Source of the DNA: Zunongwangia pacifica
GTDB taxonomy: Bacteria > Bacteroidota > Bacteroidia > Flavobacteriales > Flavobacteriaceae
Assembly: GCF_023499215.1 (NCBI RefSeq)
Contig: NZ_JAKHSK010000003.1
Span: 1-64,000, forward strand
DNA length: 64,000 nt
Direction of reading: 5' to 3'
Below the pieces are notes generated by a model. It ran no database searches. It saw only the letters and a list, made by a program, of their open reading frames with translations, and had not been told where the DNA came from. This document shows, one piece after another, positions 25,606 through 34,200 of the stretch (within the stretch, counting starts at the first letter, position 1; each line of letters begins with the position of its first letter). The position numbers were made by a program, and so were the translations under genes.

Positions 25606-27375
25606 TTACTGTTTACTGTTTATTGAAAAGACTTCTCCTGTTTCAAGATCAATACTAAAATGATTTGCGGGGAGACCATTTAAAAACTTATCAAAAATGC
25701 CTAAAAACTGACTTAGTTTTTGGGTATTTTTGTTTTGCGACCTTGATAATGGATGTTCTTTTTCAGCTTCGATGATCTTTTTATAATCAGCTAATCTTTC
25801 GGCAGGAATATCACGAAAAGCCAGTTTATCAGCATTTCTGATCTTATAGAAATCTAAAATCATATCCTTACCGGTCCATGCTGAAAATTTAGTCTCAATT
25901 TGATGATTTTTAGTAATAGTAGTGTATAATTCTTTGGCGCTAAGTTCAGATAAATACGTTTTAAATTCCGGATCCCAATCATTAGGAAGAAATCTTAAAT
26001 CCACCAGGTTTTCAAGATGATATTCGGTGAAATCATGATAATTTTTACTGTTTAAAATATCGATATTCCAGGGTTTCTTACCGGATTTTTCAAGATGGTC
26101 GTGCTCCATTTTATAAAGTGGGAATAATTCATCGAATCTTGGGACTTCTGTAATGGCAATAGTTTCTACTTCAGCAGTGTTTTTATCCAATTTTAGAATT
26201 TTATAACCGGGAATATAGGCTGCCAAAGAAGGCGTTTGGATATTTACCAGAAAATGGCCATTTCCGTAGTCACGCTTTCCGGTATCGTTAATATGCATAT
26301 GGCCTGCAAAATGCAATTTTACTCCGGCTTCGGCCAGGGTTTTGGCGATACGTTCTTCAGGGACACGTTCTAGCTGCCATTTATTTTTTCCGAGGAAATC
26401 TTCTAATTGTGGCGAAGCATCTTCATTAAAATCTACCGCAGGATAATGGCTAAAAGCAATCAGCTTTTTATTTAGTTTTTTGGCGTTTTGGGCGACTTTT
26501 TTTATCCAATCGAACAAATGTTTTTTATGATCGATCGTTTGGTTATAACCAATGCTGGCGCTTCCAAAACCTCCGTTTTTGCGTGGGATATACGAATTTC
26601 CATCAATCGCCAAAAGCCATAAACCTTTTACAGGCTCTACTAAATATGAGGCATCAGGAATTTCCAGACTATCATTTATCGGGTATGTTCGATGAACAAG
26701 TGTAGCTTCTTTTTCTGCTTTTTTAAAGGAATAATCCTGATAATGATAAGATGAAAATGGTGTTTCCCAATAGTTATATTCTTGCTTTGGGAAGAAGCCA
26801 AAATCACTCAGGCTATTCAGAATAAATTTATAGCCTGCCTTTTCTAATTTAGGTTCTTTCAGAATACTTTTTTGTTCTTCTGCCGGTAAAAATGAAATAG
26901 CACTAAAAATTGCCTGCTCTTGGCCTTTTTCGCCTAAAAAATCACGTTTACCTCCTGCGGTGCTGTAAGGAGCCACAGGATCGTGATTACCGGTGGTGAT
27001 AAAAAATGAAATACCGTATTTTTGTTCGTATTTTTTTAGAATTTTGGCGAGACCTTCAATATTTAAAGGTTGGCCATCGTCGGTATAATCGCCGGGAAAG
27101 GCCACCAGTTTAATGCCTCGCTGCGCAATATCATCAAGTACCGCCTGTAATACAAAGTAATTTTCATTGAACAATCGTGTGGAATGCAATTGGGCATTCA
27201 TGGTTCTTATTTTAGCTTTTTTGGGTTGCCCGGATACCGGTAAACCTTCAAAATTTTCGTAGTCGGCATAGATATCCAGTAAATGAATATCTGCAACAAA
27301 AGCTATTTTATGCGTATTATTTTGCGCGGTTATCAGGCTGCACATAAACATCAATAGTAGCGAAATTCGCTTCAT
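25606..27375 (-). CDS. Secreted calcineurin-like metallophosphoesterase (589 aa)
   Basis: ATG at 27375 begins a good signal peptide (MKRISLLLMFMCSLITAQ); the longer frame to 27408 would spoil it. All metal-binding blocks of the calcineurin-like fold are present in order: FVADIHLLD (D29, H31), FPGDYTDDG, ITTGNHDP, AFSHYPA and FAGHMHIND. The C-terminal 200 residues have no domain I recognise. Such enzymes cleave phosphomonoesters or diesters, including glycerophosphodiesters. The gene converges with the phosphatase pair and extends the phosphorus theme of the locus. Location is probably periplasmic. Confidence 0.9.
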   Translation of the reverse strand: MKRISLLLMFMCSLITAQNNTHKIAFVADIHLLDIYADYENFEGLPVSGQPKKAKIRTMNAQLHSTRLFNENYFVLQAVLDDIAQRGIKLVAFPGDYTDDGQPLNIEGLAKILKKYEQKYGISFFITTGNHDPVAPYSTAGGKRDFLGEKGQEQAIFSAISFLPAEEQKSILKEPKLEKAGYKFILNSLSDFGFFPKQEYNYWETPFSSYHYQDYSFKKAEKEATLVHRTYPINDSLEIPDASYLVEPVKGLWLLAIDGNSYIPRKNGGFGSASIGYNQTIDHKKHLFDWIKKVAQNAKKLNKKLIAFSHYPAVDFNEDASPQLEDFLGKNKWQLERVPEERIAKTLAEAGVKLHFAGHMHINDTGKRDYGNGHFLVNIQTPSLAAYIPGYKILKLDKNTAEVETIAITEVPRFDELFPLYKMEHDHLEKSGKKPWNIDILNSKNYHDFTEYHLENLVDLRFLPNDWDPEFKTYLSELSAKELYTTITKNHQIETKFSAWTGKDMILDFYKIRNADKLAFRDIPAERLADYKKIIEAEKEHPLSRSQNKNTQKLSQFLGIFDKFLNGLPANHFSIDLETGEVFSINSKQ

Positions 27376-27449
27376 TTTAATTGAATTTTGATGCGAGTAT
27401 ACAACCAAAAACTGAACATTTTATTATCTATAGGTTAATTTCCCATCGA

Positions 27450-28526
27450 TTAATAAACTTCAGTACTTTCTTCGATAAGACTTTCATAAAACTGAATATA
27501 TTCAGCAATCATATTATTGATATTGCAGTGTTCCTCAGCATATTTTCTACAGGTTTTACGATCAAATTTGTCGATATTTCTTAATGCTTCTGCCATTTCA
27601 TTAGTATTGATGGGTTCGCAAATTTGCCCCACTTCCTCGCTTAAAATTTCTGAAGCGACCCCTTTGTCCCAACTTAAAACCGGAGTTCCAGACGCCAGGC
27701 TTTCTGAAATTCCCAGTGCCGATGGTTCATCCCAAACGCTGGTAAATAATAAAGCTGATGCATTACGCAGTAGCCGGTTTATTTGAGAGCGTTCTTGCTC
27801 ACCTACGTAAGAAACGAGAGGATTTTTTAGTAAGGGTGCCACAAATCGTTCAAAATATTCACTATTCTTACCACGACCGGCCAGGATAATTGGCTTATTG
27901 GCTTTTATTGCAACCTCTATAGCCAGGTGCGGTGCTTTTTGTTTACAAATAGAACCATACCACATGCAATACTCGTTATCGGTTTCAAAATTGGGTTGCC
28001 AGTCGTTTAAATCTATAGCGTTACGGATAACTTTTGGAAAGTTTAGAAATTTAGAATATTGATTTCTTAAAGATTCACTTACCACGATAAATTCCTGATT
28101 CGAGGCTTTTTTGATATAATCTAAAGCAAATTTAATTTCAGGAAAGGCCATGGTATGTAGTGTAGTTACAAATCGTGTTTTAAGCCTATTTCCTAATATA
28201 ATTGGTAGATAATGTAAGGAGTGGTTATGAACGATATCGTATTCGTTACGCTCTAAATCCTGAAAAATTTCAGCATAAATAATAGAATTTTTAAGTGCGG
28301 TAGGATTGTAATTTTCTGAATGAATGCACGAGAAAGGATTACCATCTGCAAAGTGCTCATCTAAAGCATGCAAGTGATCACATTCAGATCCAGATTTGGC
28401 ATAAACGTCTACCTGAATCCCCTTTTCAGATAATTTCTGCACGATCTTATGGGTGACCATGGCAAGACCGCCTGCGTATGGTTTTTTTAATGCGTGGCGA
28501 TGATCGGCAATAATTGCGATTTTCAT
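27450..28526 (-). CDS. Glycosyltransferase family 4 (GT-B fold)
   Basis: 358 residues, no signal peptide, cytoplasmic. The N-terminal GT-B half has YAGGLAMVTHKIVQKLSEKG and DIVHNHSLHYLP; the C-terminal half has CMWYGSICKQKAPHLAIEVA, YVGEQERSQINRLLRNASAL and the nucleotide-sugar-binding SVWDEPSALGISESLASGTP with its EX7E-type acidic residues. It would transfer a sugar from a nucleotide-sugar donor, as in capsule, glycolipid or stress-sugar synthesis; acceptor unknown. It lies 75 bp upstream of the metallophosphoesterase gene on the same strand, with no terminator visible between, so cotranscription is possible. Confidence 0.9.
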   Translation of the reverse strand: MKIAIIADHRHALKKPYAGGLAMVTHKIVQKLSEKGIQVDVYAKSGSECDHLHALDEHFADGNPFSCIHSENYNPTALKNSIIYAEIFQDLERNEYDIVHNHSLHYLPIILGNRLKTRFVTTLHTMAFPEIKFALDYIKKASNQEFIVVSESLRNQYSKFLNFPKVIRNAIDLNDWQPNFETDNEYCMWYGSICKQKAPHLAIEVAIKANKPIILAGRGKNSEYFERFVAPLLKNPLVSYVGEQERSQINRLLRNASALLFTSVWDEPSALGISESLASGTPVLSWDKGVASEILSEEVGQICEPINTNEMAEALRNIDKFDRKTCRKYAEEHCNINNMIAEYIQFYESLIEESTEVY

Positions 28527-28621
28527 AATTGGTAGGTTTTAATAGTTACTAGTTGTTACTAGAGAGTGGTATCACATCCCAGCGATACCAATTTATAGCC
28601 GGGGAACTCCAGATTTTTTTT

Positions 28622-28675
28622 ATTCGATAATCGAGATTAAATGTTCCGATGCTTGCCTTGAGGCGGTTTACTTTT
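28622..28675. repeat. Dispersed intergenic repeat, short variant (second copy)
   Basis: TCGATAATCGAGATTAAATG followed by TTCCGATGCTTGCCTTGAGG and GGTTTACTT, closely matching 16612-16668. The surrounding 462-bp spacer (28527-28988) otherwise holds a tandem GTTACTAG pair near 28545 and AT-rich DNA upstream of the AraC gene; no gene seen. Confidence 0.6.
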
Positions 28676-28988
28676 TTAGTAAACTAACGATGTTTTCTAA
28701 AAAATAACACTTAATAAGCCCCGAAAGACAGTTGCTTTTATGCAAATGATTTTAAATCCCGATAAATCATTGTGAATTAATTCCTACAATTTACTTAAAT
28801 TTAGTGGAACATTTTTCTACAAGTTGGAAAAAATAACAGACGATGATGTGCTCTATTCATAAGAGATTGGTAACTATTAGTTTTTTTAATAAAAAATTAA
28901 CTATTAATTTATACCCCAGAAAGAAAAATTTTAGAACATCTCAAAAAAAATTATGTTTTTAGTACGTTATTAAAAACCAAGCATAGCA

Positions 28989-30011
28989 ATGAATACGTAT
29001 CATTTAAGGTTGAATGATGTCGACGATTTTGTGCCGCAGCTTGCTGAAAAGTTGGGGATAGGATTTAAGAGTAATTTAGGAGAGTTTACAGTGAATATTC
29101 CTTTAGATACAGGAGAGGGTAAAGTAAACTGTATCAACTTTCCCAATGGTATAGGCTTATACACATTTAATCTAGAATTTAATGAAGACACCTGTCTAAG
29201 AATTTATCATCCAAGTGTAAACCCTATACGATTTATCTATTGCATAGAAGGCACGTTACATGCATATTTTAAAGATGAAAAAAGCTGTGAGCTTAAAAAC
29301 CATCAACATCTTATCGCTGCGACTTTAGCAAATGGTACACAGTGTTTTCAATTTAATGCCAGGGAAAAGGTGAGAATTTGCTATCTGGAAATCAATCGTA
29401 AAATATTTCAAAGTTATCTTTCTTTTGATCTTCATGAGATCGAAGAAAATTATTTTAGAATTTTTGGGGATATCCATGCTGAAAACGAAGTCTTTCAAGC
29501 GGGTAGTTATGGGTTAAGAACTATGGATACTATTCGCGAAATTGAAAATTGTGTGGTTGAGGGGTTCCCTAGAGTTACCTATTTGGGTGGCAAATCTTTA
29601 GAAGTGTTGTCGCACATGTTACTTCAGTTTAGGGAAGGGCCAGAAATGTACGAGCCAAAATTAAAAAAGCGTGATCTAAAAGCGATAGAGAGAGCCGTTA
29701 CTTATATCAATCAAAATATATCTAATACCGGTACTGTACAGGAGCTTGCTAAGGTAAGCGGTATCAATGTGAACAAATTACAGGATGGTTTTCAGGAGGT
29801 GTACGGCAAAACAGTGAATGCCTATATTCGTGATGTACGTTTAAAACACGCTATGAACATGCTCTTAAGTGGAGAGAAAGGAGTGGGAGAAGTGGTTTAT
29901 GAACTTGGCTTATCCAGCCGAAGTTATTTTTCTAAAATATTTAAACGTCGATACGGTGTGCTGCCTAAAGATGTTTTAAATAATAAGAATCTAACCGAAG
30001 CTTCAGAATAA
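28989..30011 (+). CDS. AraC-family transcriptional regulator
   Basis: 340 residues. The C-terminal 100 residues are a double helix-turn-helix AraC domain: AIERAVTYINQNISNTGTVQ, ELAKVSGINVNKLQDGFQEV, then VVYELGLSSRSYFSKIFKRR and YGVLPKDV. The N-terminal 200 residues are a ligand-sensing cupin-like region (PIRFIYCIEGTLHAYFKDEK). It is followed 79 bp later by the Usp-like gene on the same strand and could control it. No metabolic operon lies adjacent, so the ligand cannot be guessed. Confidence 0.93.
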   Translation: MNTYHLRLNDVDDFVPQLAEKLGIGFKSNLGEFTVNIPLDTGEGKVNCINFPNGIGLYTFNLEFNEDTCLRIYHPSVNPIRFIYCIEGTLHAYFKDEKSCELKNHQHLIAATLANGTQCFQFNAREKVRICYLEINRKIFQSYLSFDLHEIEENYFRIFGDIHAENEVFQAGSYGLRTMDTIREIENCVVEGFPRVTYLGGKSLEVLSHMLLQFREGPEMYEPKLKKRDLKAIERAVTYINQNISNTGTVQELAKVSGINVNKLQDGFQEVYGKTVNAYIRDVRLKHAMNMLLSGEKGVGEVVYELGLSSRSYFSKIFKRRYGVLPKDVLNNKNLTEASE

Positions 30012-30090
30012 CTAAAATTCTTTCTAAAATTTTTTTACAGGTATTTATTTGAAATTCTTCTTTGTACATTGGTTTTAAACTTCTGAATTT

Positions 30091-30942
30091 ATGGAAAAAC
30101 AGATTTTGGTACCCACCAATTTTTCGAAACATGCATGGAATGCTTTGGTATTTGGTTTAAAATTATACAAAAGCATTCCATGTAACTTTCTTTTGCTAAA
30201 TGTTTATGACGATGGCCGCGGAATTAGTGATCGTATTCCAGGGATCAAACCCGAGGAAGATATTGATGCTAAAAAAACTTCCAAAGAAGGTCTGGATAGA
30301 ATCATGCAAGGTTTAAGTTTTAGAAAAGAGAACCAAAATCACGAATTTGAAACCTTATCTTTGGAAGGCGATCTCGAAGATGTGGTACAGGAAATTGTGA
30401 ATACCCGACCTATCGATCTTATCTTATTAGGAACTGAAGGAGCAAATGTAAATATTCACAGTTCTTATAAGTCCAAATTATCGAAATTGGCCGATGCTTT
30501 ACAAAATTGCGCCATACTTTTTATTCCTGAAGATTTTGAACTTACCGATCAGTCTGTTAACGAAATTGTATTTCCTACCACGCTAAGGTTCCCTTTTCAG
30601 GAAAAAGAACTGGATCCTTTAAAAGATCTGGCCTCAAATTCATCTTCGCCGGTACGGGTACTTTATATAGACAGTGATAGTAAAGGCTTAAGCGATGAAC
30701 AGCAGCGTTTAAAGGAAAATCTTGAAGAACATTTTTCAGCAATAAAAAATACGTTTCACCGCCTTACCAAAACTACAGCTTCTACGGGAATTCATCTATT
30801 TATAGAGAGCAGGCAAAGCACCATGCTGGCTTTGTATAAAAGAAAACAGGGATTTTTCTCTAAACTTTTTTTGCAGTCTAAAAGTGATGGAATTGAATTT
30901 GATCCCAGCGTCCCTGTTTTATTACTTAAAGAACTTAATTAG
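30091..30942 (+). CDS. Tandem universal-stress-protein (UspA) domain protein
   Basis: 283 residues. The first half (1-145) begins QILVPTNFSKHAWNALVFGL and contains DLILLGTEGA near residue 112, matching the UspA fold with a partial nucleotide-binding G-rich loop; the second half (about 150-283, NEIVFPTTLRFPFQEKELDP) is a more diverged copy, as is common in Bacteroidota. Cytoplasmic. Its role is stress adaptation by unknown means. Its end overlaps the convergent tenA gene by 8 bp. Confidence 0.85.
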   Translation: MEKQILVPTNFSKHAWNALVFGLKLYKSIPCNFLLLNVYDDGRGISDRIPGIKPEEDIDAKKTSKEGLDRIMQGLSFRKENQNHEFETLSLEGDLEDVVQEIVNTRPIDLILLGTEGANVNIHSSYKSKLSKLADALQNCAILFIPEDFELTDQSVNEIVFPTTLRFPFQEKELDPLKDLASNSSSPVRVLYIDSDSKGLSDEQQRLKENLEEHFSAIKNTFHRLTKTTASTGIHLFIESRQSTMLALYKRKQGFFSKLFLQSKSDGIEFDPSVPVLLLKELN

Positions 30943-31591
30943 TTTGCCAGCTTCTTAAGCGATAACCTGCATCCCAAAAATCATATTCCAAATGCGAGGC
31001 GGTGACAAAAGCTTCGGTCATTTTAGCACGAACTATCGGGCTGGTTTTAGCGGCATGATCGTCACAAATAGCAATGGCTTTTTTTACGGCTTCACCAAAT
31101 TCTTCACCGGCATAAGTGTCGATCCAGGCTTGATAAGGATTACTACCCGATTTTTGATTCTTATAAATATAATCTCCAACTTCTTTATAAATCCAAAAAC
31201 AGGGCAATACGGCAGCCATAGCCACTTCAAGGTTCTCTAAAGCGGCGGTGCTTTTTAGATAATGAATATAATGATGACAGGCCGGCTGAATAATTGATTT
31301 TTCTGAAACACCAAATTCCTTAAAATAAGATTCATGCAATGCATTTTCAACAATAATCGCATTTTCTGCAAATTGAAGAAATGCCAGGGTATTTTCGGTA
31401 TCATAAGCTCTGGCGGCAATTAAAGCCAACGCTCTTCCAAAATTTTCCAGATAAGCTGAATCCTGACTTATATAAAACTGAAATTTTTCTAATGGTAAAT
31501 TACCATCCATTAATTCAGTAATAAATGGCATCTCGATAATTTGGTGATAAATAGGGCTTATGGTTTGCCAGGTTGCTTTACTCCAACTCAT
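30935..31591 (-). CDS. tenA: Aminopyrimidine aminohydrolase / thiaminase II
   Basis: 218 residues, usual TenA length. The nucleophile is cysteine 131 in AVLPCFWIYKEVG; the C-terminal YDFWDAGYRLRSW matches the conserved catalytic end of the family, and SQDSAYLENFGRAL (D44) forms the substrate pocket. TenA hydrolyses thiamin degradation products such as aminopyrimidines to HMP, feeding salvage. It is the last gene of the TPP-riboswitch operon, its start overlapping thiD by 14 bp, and it converges with the Usp gene (8-bp overlap). Confidence 0.95.
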   Translation of the reverse strand: MSWSKATWQTISPIYHQIIEMPFITELMDGNLPLEKFQFYISQDSAYLENFGRALALIAARAYDTENTLAFLQFAENAIIVENALHESYFKEFGVSEKSIIQPACHHYIHYLKSTAALENLEVAMAAVLPCFWIYKEVGDYIYKNQKSGSNPYQAWIDTYAGEEFGEAVKKAIAICDDHAAKTSPIVRAKMTEAFVTASHLEYDFWDAGYRLRSWQTN

Positions 31592-32411
31592 TTTTTATTA
31601 GTTTTTGTGGGTTAAAAAAGTGATTTAAAGGGCCATTTCCTTTTCCGGTTGTTACATCTTTACCATGATCGATAGCATCATGGGCAAATTCCTGTCCCAG
31701 TTTTACTGCATTCATTAAGTTTTCACCTTTTGCGAGATACGCAGCAATTGCTGAGGATAAAGTGCAGCCAGAACCATGCGTATTATTGGTGTTGAATTTC
31801 TCGAATTCATAAGAATGAATGTTTCCATCTTCAGAAAAATAAAGCGAGGTGATTTTCTCGGTTTTTAGATGGCCACCTTTTATGAGCACCGATTTGCAAC
31901 CAAGATTCATTATTTTTTCGCCTGCTTTTTTCATATCGTCTAAAGTTTCCACTTCCATTTCAGCTAAAACCGAAGCCTCGTCCATATTGGGCGTGATTAC
32001 ATCGGCTAGTGGAAACAATTTTTGGATAATCGTTTTTATCGTTTGGTTTTCAATTAGTTTATGACCGCTGGTGGCCACCATAACAGGATCAAAAACCAAA
32101 GGAGTCTTGGGGTATTTTTTTAATCCGTTGACAATCGTTTCAACAAGTTCTGGCGTGTGTACCATCCCTATTTTTACGGCATCTGGAAAAATATCTTCAA
32201 AAATGCTATCCATTTGTTCAGAAACTGCCTGGTAGGGAATAGGAAAAATATTTTTAACGCCGGTGGTGTTTTGTACAGGAAGAGCGGTTAACACCGATGT
32301 TGCATAACAGCCCAAAGCCGAAAAAGTTTTAATATCGGCCTGTATGCCTGCACCACCACTACCATCAAAACCGGCAATAGTTAATGTTGAAGGATATTTA
32401 TAGGTTTTCAT
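31578..32411 (-). CDS. thiD: Hydroxymethylpyrimidine/phosphomethylpyrimidine kinase
   Basis: 277 residues, ribokinase-like fold. TIAGFDGSGGAGIQADIKTF is the substrate-binding N-terminus and NTHGSGCTLSSAIAAYLAKG the C-terminal catalytic signature; LVFDPVMVATSG lies between. It phosphorylates HMP twice to HMP-PP. It starts within the end of thiE (14-bp overlap). No thiC is present in the operon, so HMP must come from salvage through TenA or from thiC elsewhere. Confidence 0.97.
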   Translation of the reverse strand: MKTYKYPSTLTIAGFDGSGGAGIQADIKTFSALGCYATSVLTALPVQNTTGVKNIFPIPYQAVSEQMDSIFEDIFPDAVKIGMVHTPELVETIVNGLKKYPKTPLVFDPVMVATSGHKLIENQTIKTIIQKLFPLADVITPNMDEASVLAEMEVETLDDMKKAGEKIMNLGCKSVLIKGGHLKTEKITSLYFSEDGNIHSYEFEKFNTNNTHGSGCTLSSAIAAYLAKGENLMNAVKLGQEFAHDAIDHGKDVTTGKGNGPLNHFFNPQKLIKNELE

Positions 32412-33042
32412 GTTGTTGCTGAATTTGATGTTTTATTTTCTTTGAGGTTTTTTCGGGATATTCTGCGGAACAAATCGCTGAAACCACTGCAATACAATCA
32501 GCCCCGGCTTTTATCACATCCGCGGCATTATCGGCATCCATACGGCCAATCGCAATAAGTGGTTTTTGGGTTAACGAACGTATCTTTTTAATTCCGTCTA
32601 AGCCCCATTCGGTTACCGTATCGGTTTTTGTAGCGGTACTATAAATGGGGCTAATGCCTAGATGATTGGCTGCTTTTGTTTGTGCATTTTGCAATTGCTC
32701 CAGATACTCGATAGAATAGCCAATGACTTTATTTTTATCCCAATTTTGTAGAATTTCAGTTGGCGGCATGTCATTGTTTCCTACATGAATCCCAAAGGAA
32801 TCTACTGCTTTAGCAACCTTGAGATTATCATTAATAATAAGCGGAATTCGATGTTTATCGGTGATTTTTTTAAGCGCTTCCGCTTTTTTGATAAATGCAG
32901 AGGTACTTAAATTTTTCTCACGTAGCTGTATAATATCTACTCCGCCTTCAATGGCCATTTCAGCAACCGTTAATAACGGATAATGAAGACAACTTTCTTC
33001 TGAAATAACCAGATATAACTGATAGGGAAAATCGGGATGCAT
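32398..33042 (-). CDS. thiE: Thiamin-phosphate synthase
   Basis: 214 residues, TIM barrel. GGVDIIQLREKN is the pyrophosphate-binding region, IPLIINDNLKVAKAVDSFGI and HVGNNDMP the central motifs, and LGISPIYSTATK the thiazole site; the end ADCIAVVSAI is typical. It joins HMP-PP and thiazole phosphate to make thiamin phosphate. Its ATG overlaps the thiM stop by one base, so translation is coupled. Confidence 0.96.
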   Translation of the reverse strand: MHPDFPYQLYLVISEESCLHYPLLTVAEMAIEGGVDIIQLREKNLSTSAFIKKAEALKKITDKHRIPLIINDNLKVAKAVDSFGIHVGNNDMPPTEILQNWDKNKVIGYSIEYLEQLQNAQTKAANHLGISPIYSTATKTDTVTEWGLDGIKKIRSLTQKPLIAIGRMDADNAADVIKAGADCIAVVSAICSAEYPEKTSKKIKHQIQQQHENL

Positions 33043-33836
33043 TATTCACCAATTTTAAGATGAGTAATAAATTCATTTTCGGTAATATTGTATAATTTAT
33101 CGAGTAAATTGAGCTGAAGACTTCCCGGTCCTGCCGAGTTTTTAGCGGCAATTTCGCCGCAAACGCCCATTAAGGCCATAGCAGCAGAAGTGGCTTCAAA
33201 TTTATCCTCTATTATAGCAGCAAAAGCAGCAGTAATAGCCGAAGCCGAGCATCCAAGACCGGTTACTTTTGCCATTAAGGCATTCCCGTTTTTAAGGGAA
33301 AGCTTTTGGTCTTTTCCAAGGATAATATCTGTTTCTCCCGAAATACAAACTACAGATGCAAACTCTTTAGTTAATAATTTTGCAGCTTCTATTGCTTCGT
33401 TGCTCTTTGCGGTGCTATCCACACCTTTTGTTGGGAGATTAGAGACTTTTGCTAAAGCCATAATTTCTGAAGCATTGGCTCTTATAATTGTAGGTTTCAA
33501 TTCCAGTAATTTAGCTATAATTTCATTACGATAAGATGTTGCTCCGGCACCAACGGGGTCTAAAATCCAGGGTTTCCCCAGTTCATTCGCTTTTTTAGCA
33601 GCATTAATCATGCTCATACTCCAGTATTCATCTAAAGTCCCGATATTTACTACAAGTGCCTGGCAAATAGTGACCATATCTTCAATTTCAGATTGTGCAT
33701 GAGCCATTATTGGTGAAGCTCCCGCTGCTAGCAAGGCATTGGCGGTGTTGTTCATCACCACATAGTTGGTGATATTGTGAATTAAGGGAACCGAATTTTT
33801 TAAGTGCTGAATGTGTTGCCACAGAATATTTTCCAT
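33042..33836 (-). CDS. thiM: Hydroxyethylthiazole kinase
   Basis: 264 residues of ribokinase-like fold. VPLIHNITNYVVMNNTANAL and LAAGASPIMAHA are the conserved N-terminal motifs; PWILDPVGAGATSYR and VTGLGCSASAITAAF carry the ATP and catalytic residues, with the family cysteine. It phosphorylates the thiazole alcohol for reuse. First gene of the salvage operon, about 79 nt downstream of the TPP riboswitch. Confidence 0.97.
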   Translation of the reverse strand: MENILWQHIQHLKNSVPLIHNITNYVVMNNTANALLAAGASPIMAHAQSEIEDMVTICQALVVNIGTLDEYWSMSMINAAKKANELGKPWILDPVGAGATSYRNEIIAKLLELKPTIIRANASEIMALAKVSNLPTKGVDSTAKSNEAIEAAKLLTKEFASVVCISGETDIILGKDQKLSLKNGNALMAKVTGLGCSASAITAAFAAIIEDKFEATSAAMALMGVCGEIAAKNSAGPGSLQLNLLDKLYNITENEFITHLKIGE

Positions 33837-33914
33837 ACTATAATTTTAATTTTTAGCTCTAGGAAAAAATATTCTGAAGAAATAAAAGCAGTAGGTAAGC
33901 TTACGCTAAGAAAA

Positions 33915-33990
33915 CTTTTCCCTACGCCGGTCTAAACCGAATCAGGTTCAAAGGGACTCTCTCAATTCTTTTCAGAATACCCCTAAAGCG
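33915..33990 (-). promoter_or_regulatory. TPP riboswitch (THI element)
   Basis: Read on the minus strand, the region shows AGGGGTATTCTGA, TTGAGAG, CCCTTTGAACCTGA, then GGTTTAGACCGGCGTAGGGA, the full set of conserved THI-box blocks in the right order: the pyrimidine-sensor TGAGA loop and the pyrophosphate-sensor CCTGA/GGTTAGACC/GCGTAGGGA. Thiamin pyrophosphate binding should reduce expression of the operon. In Bacteroidota such elements act on translation or termination; no convincing terminator was seen between it and thiM. Confidence 0.97.
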
Positions 33991-34200
33991 AGATAAAAGT
34001 AATGGAATTTTTAAGGCTGATGAAATTTTTAAGCATGGAAAACTATAAACTCCCAATTTATTTTATAATTGTTTCTCTTTGAAACATTAATTATTGTATA
34101 TTTAGCAAAATTTAAATTAATATATTAAGAATGACGGAGTATTATTTGAATATTGTTTAGATACTGTTAAAATAATCTTCGATAGTAATTAAATTTAGCA

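Noticed and set aside
10296-27375. Interpretation of the SusCD region as an ordinary polysaccharide utilisation locus
   Set aside because: No glycoside hydrolase, lyase or sulfatase adjoins the susCD genes; the GH92 and GH43 genes are 10 kb or more away and stand alone.
28545-28562. Tandem GTTACTAG-TT-GTTACTAG near the glycosyltransferase start
   Set aside because: It is a short direct repeat, not the palindrome of the sulfur sites; there is no spacing to a promoter box that I can show.
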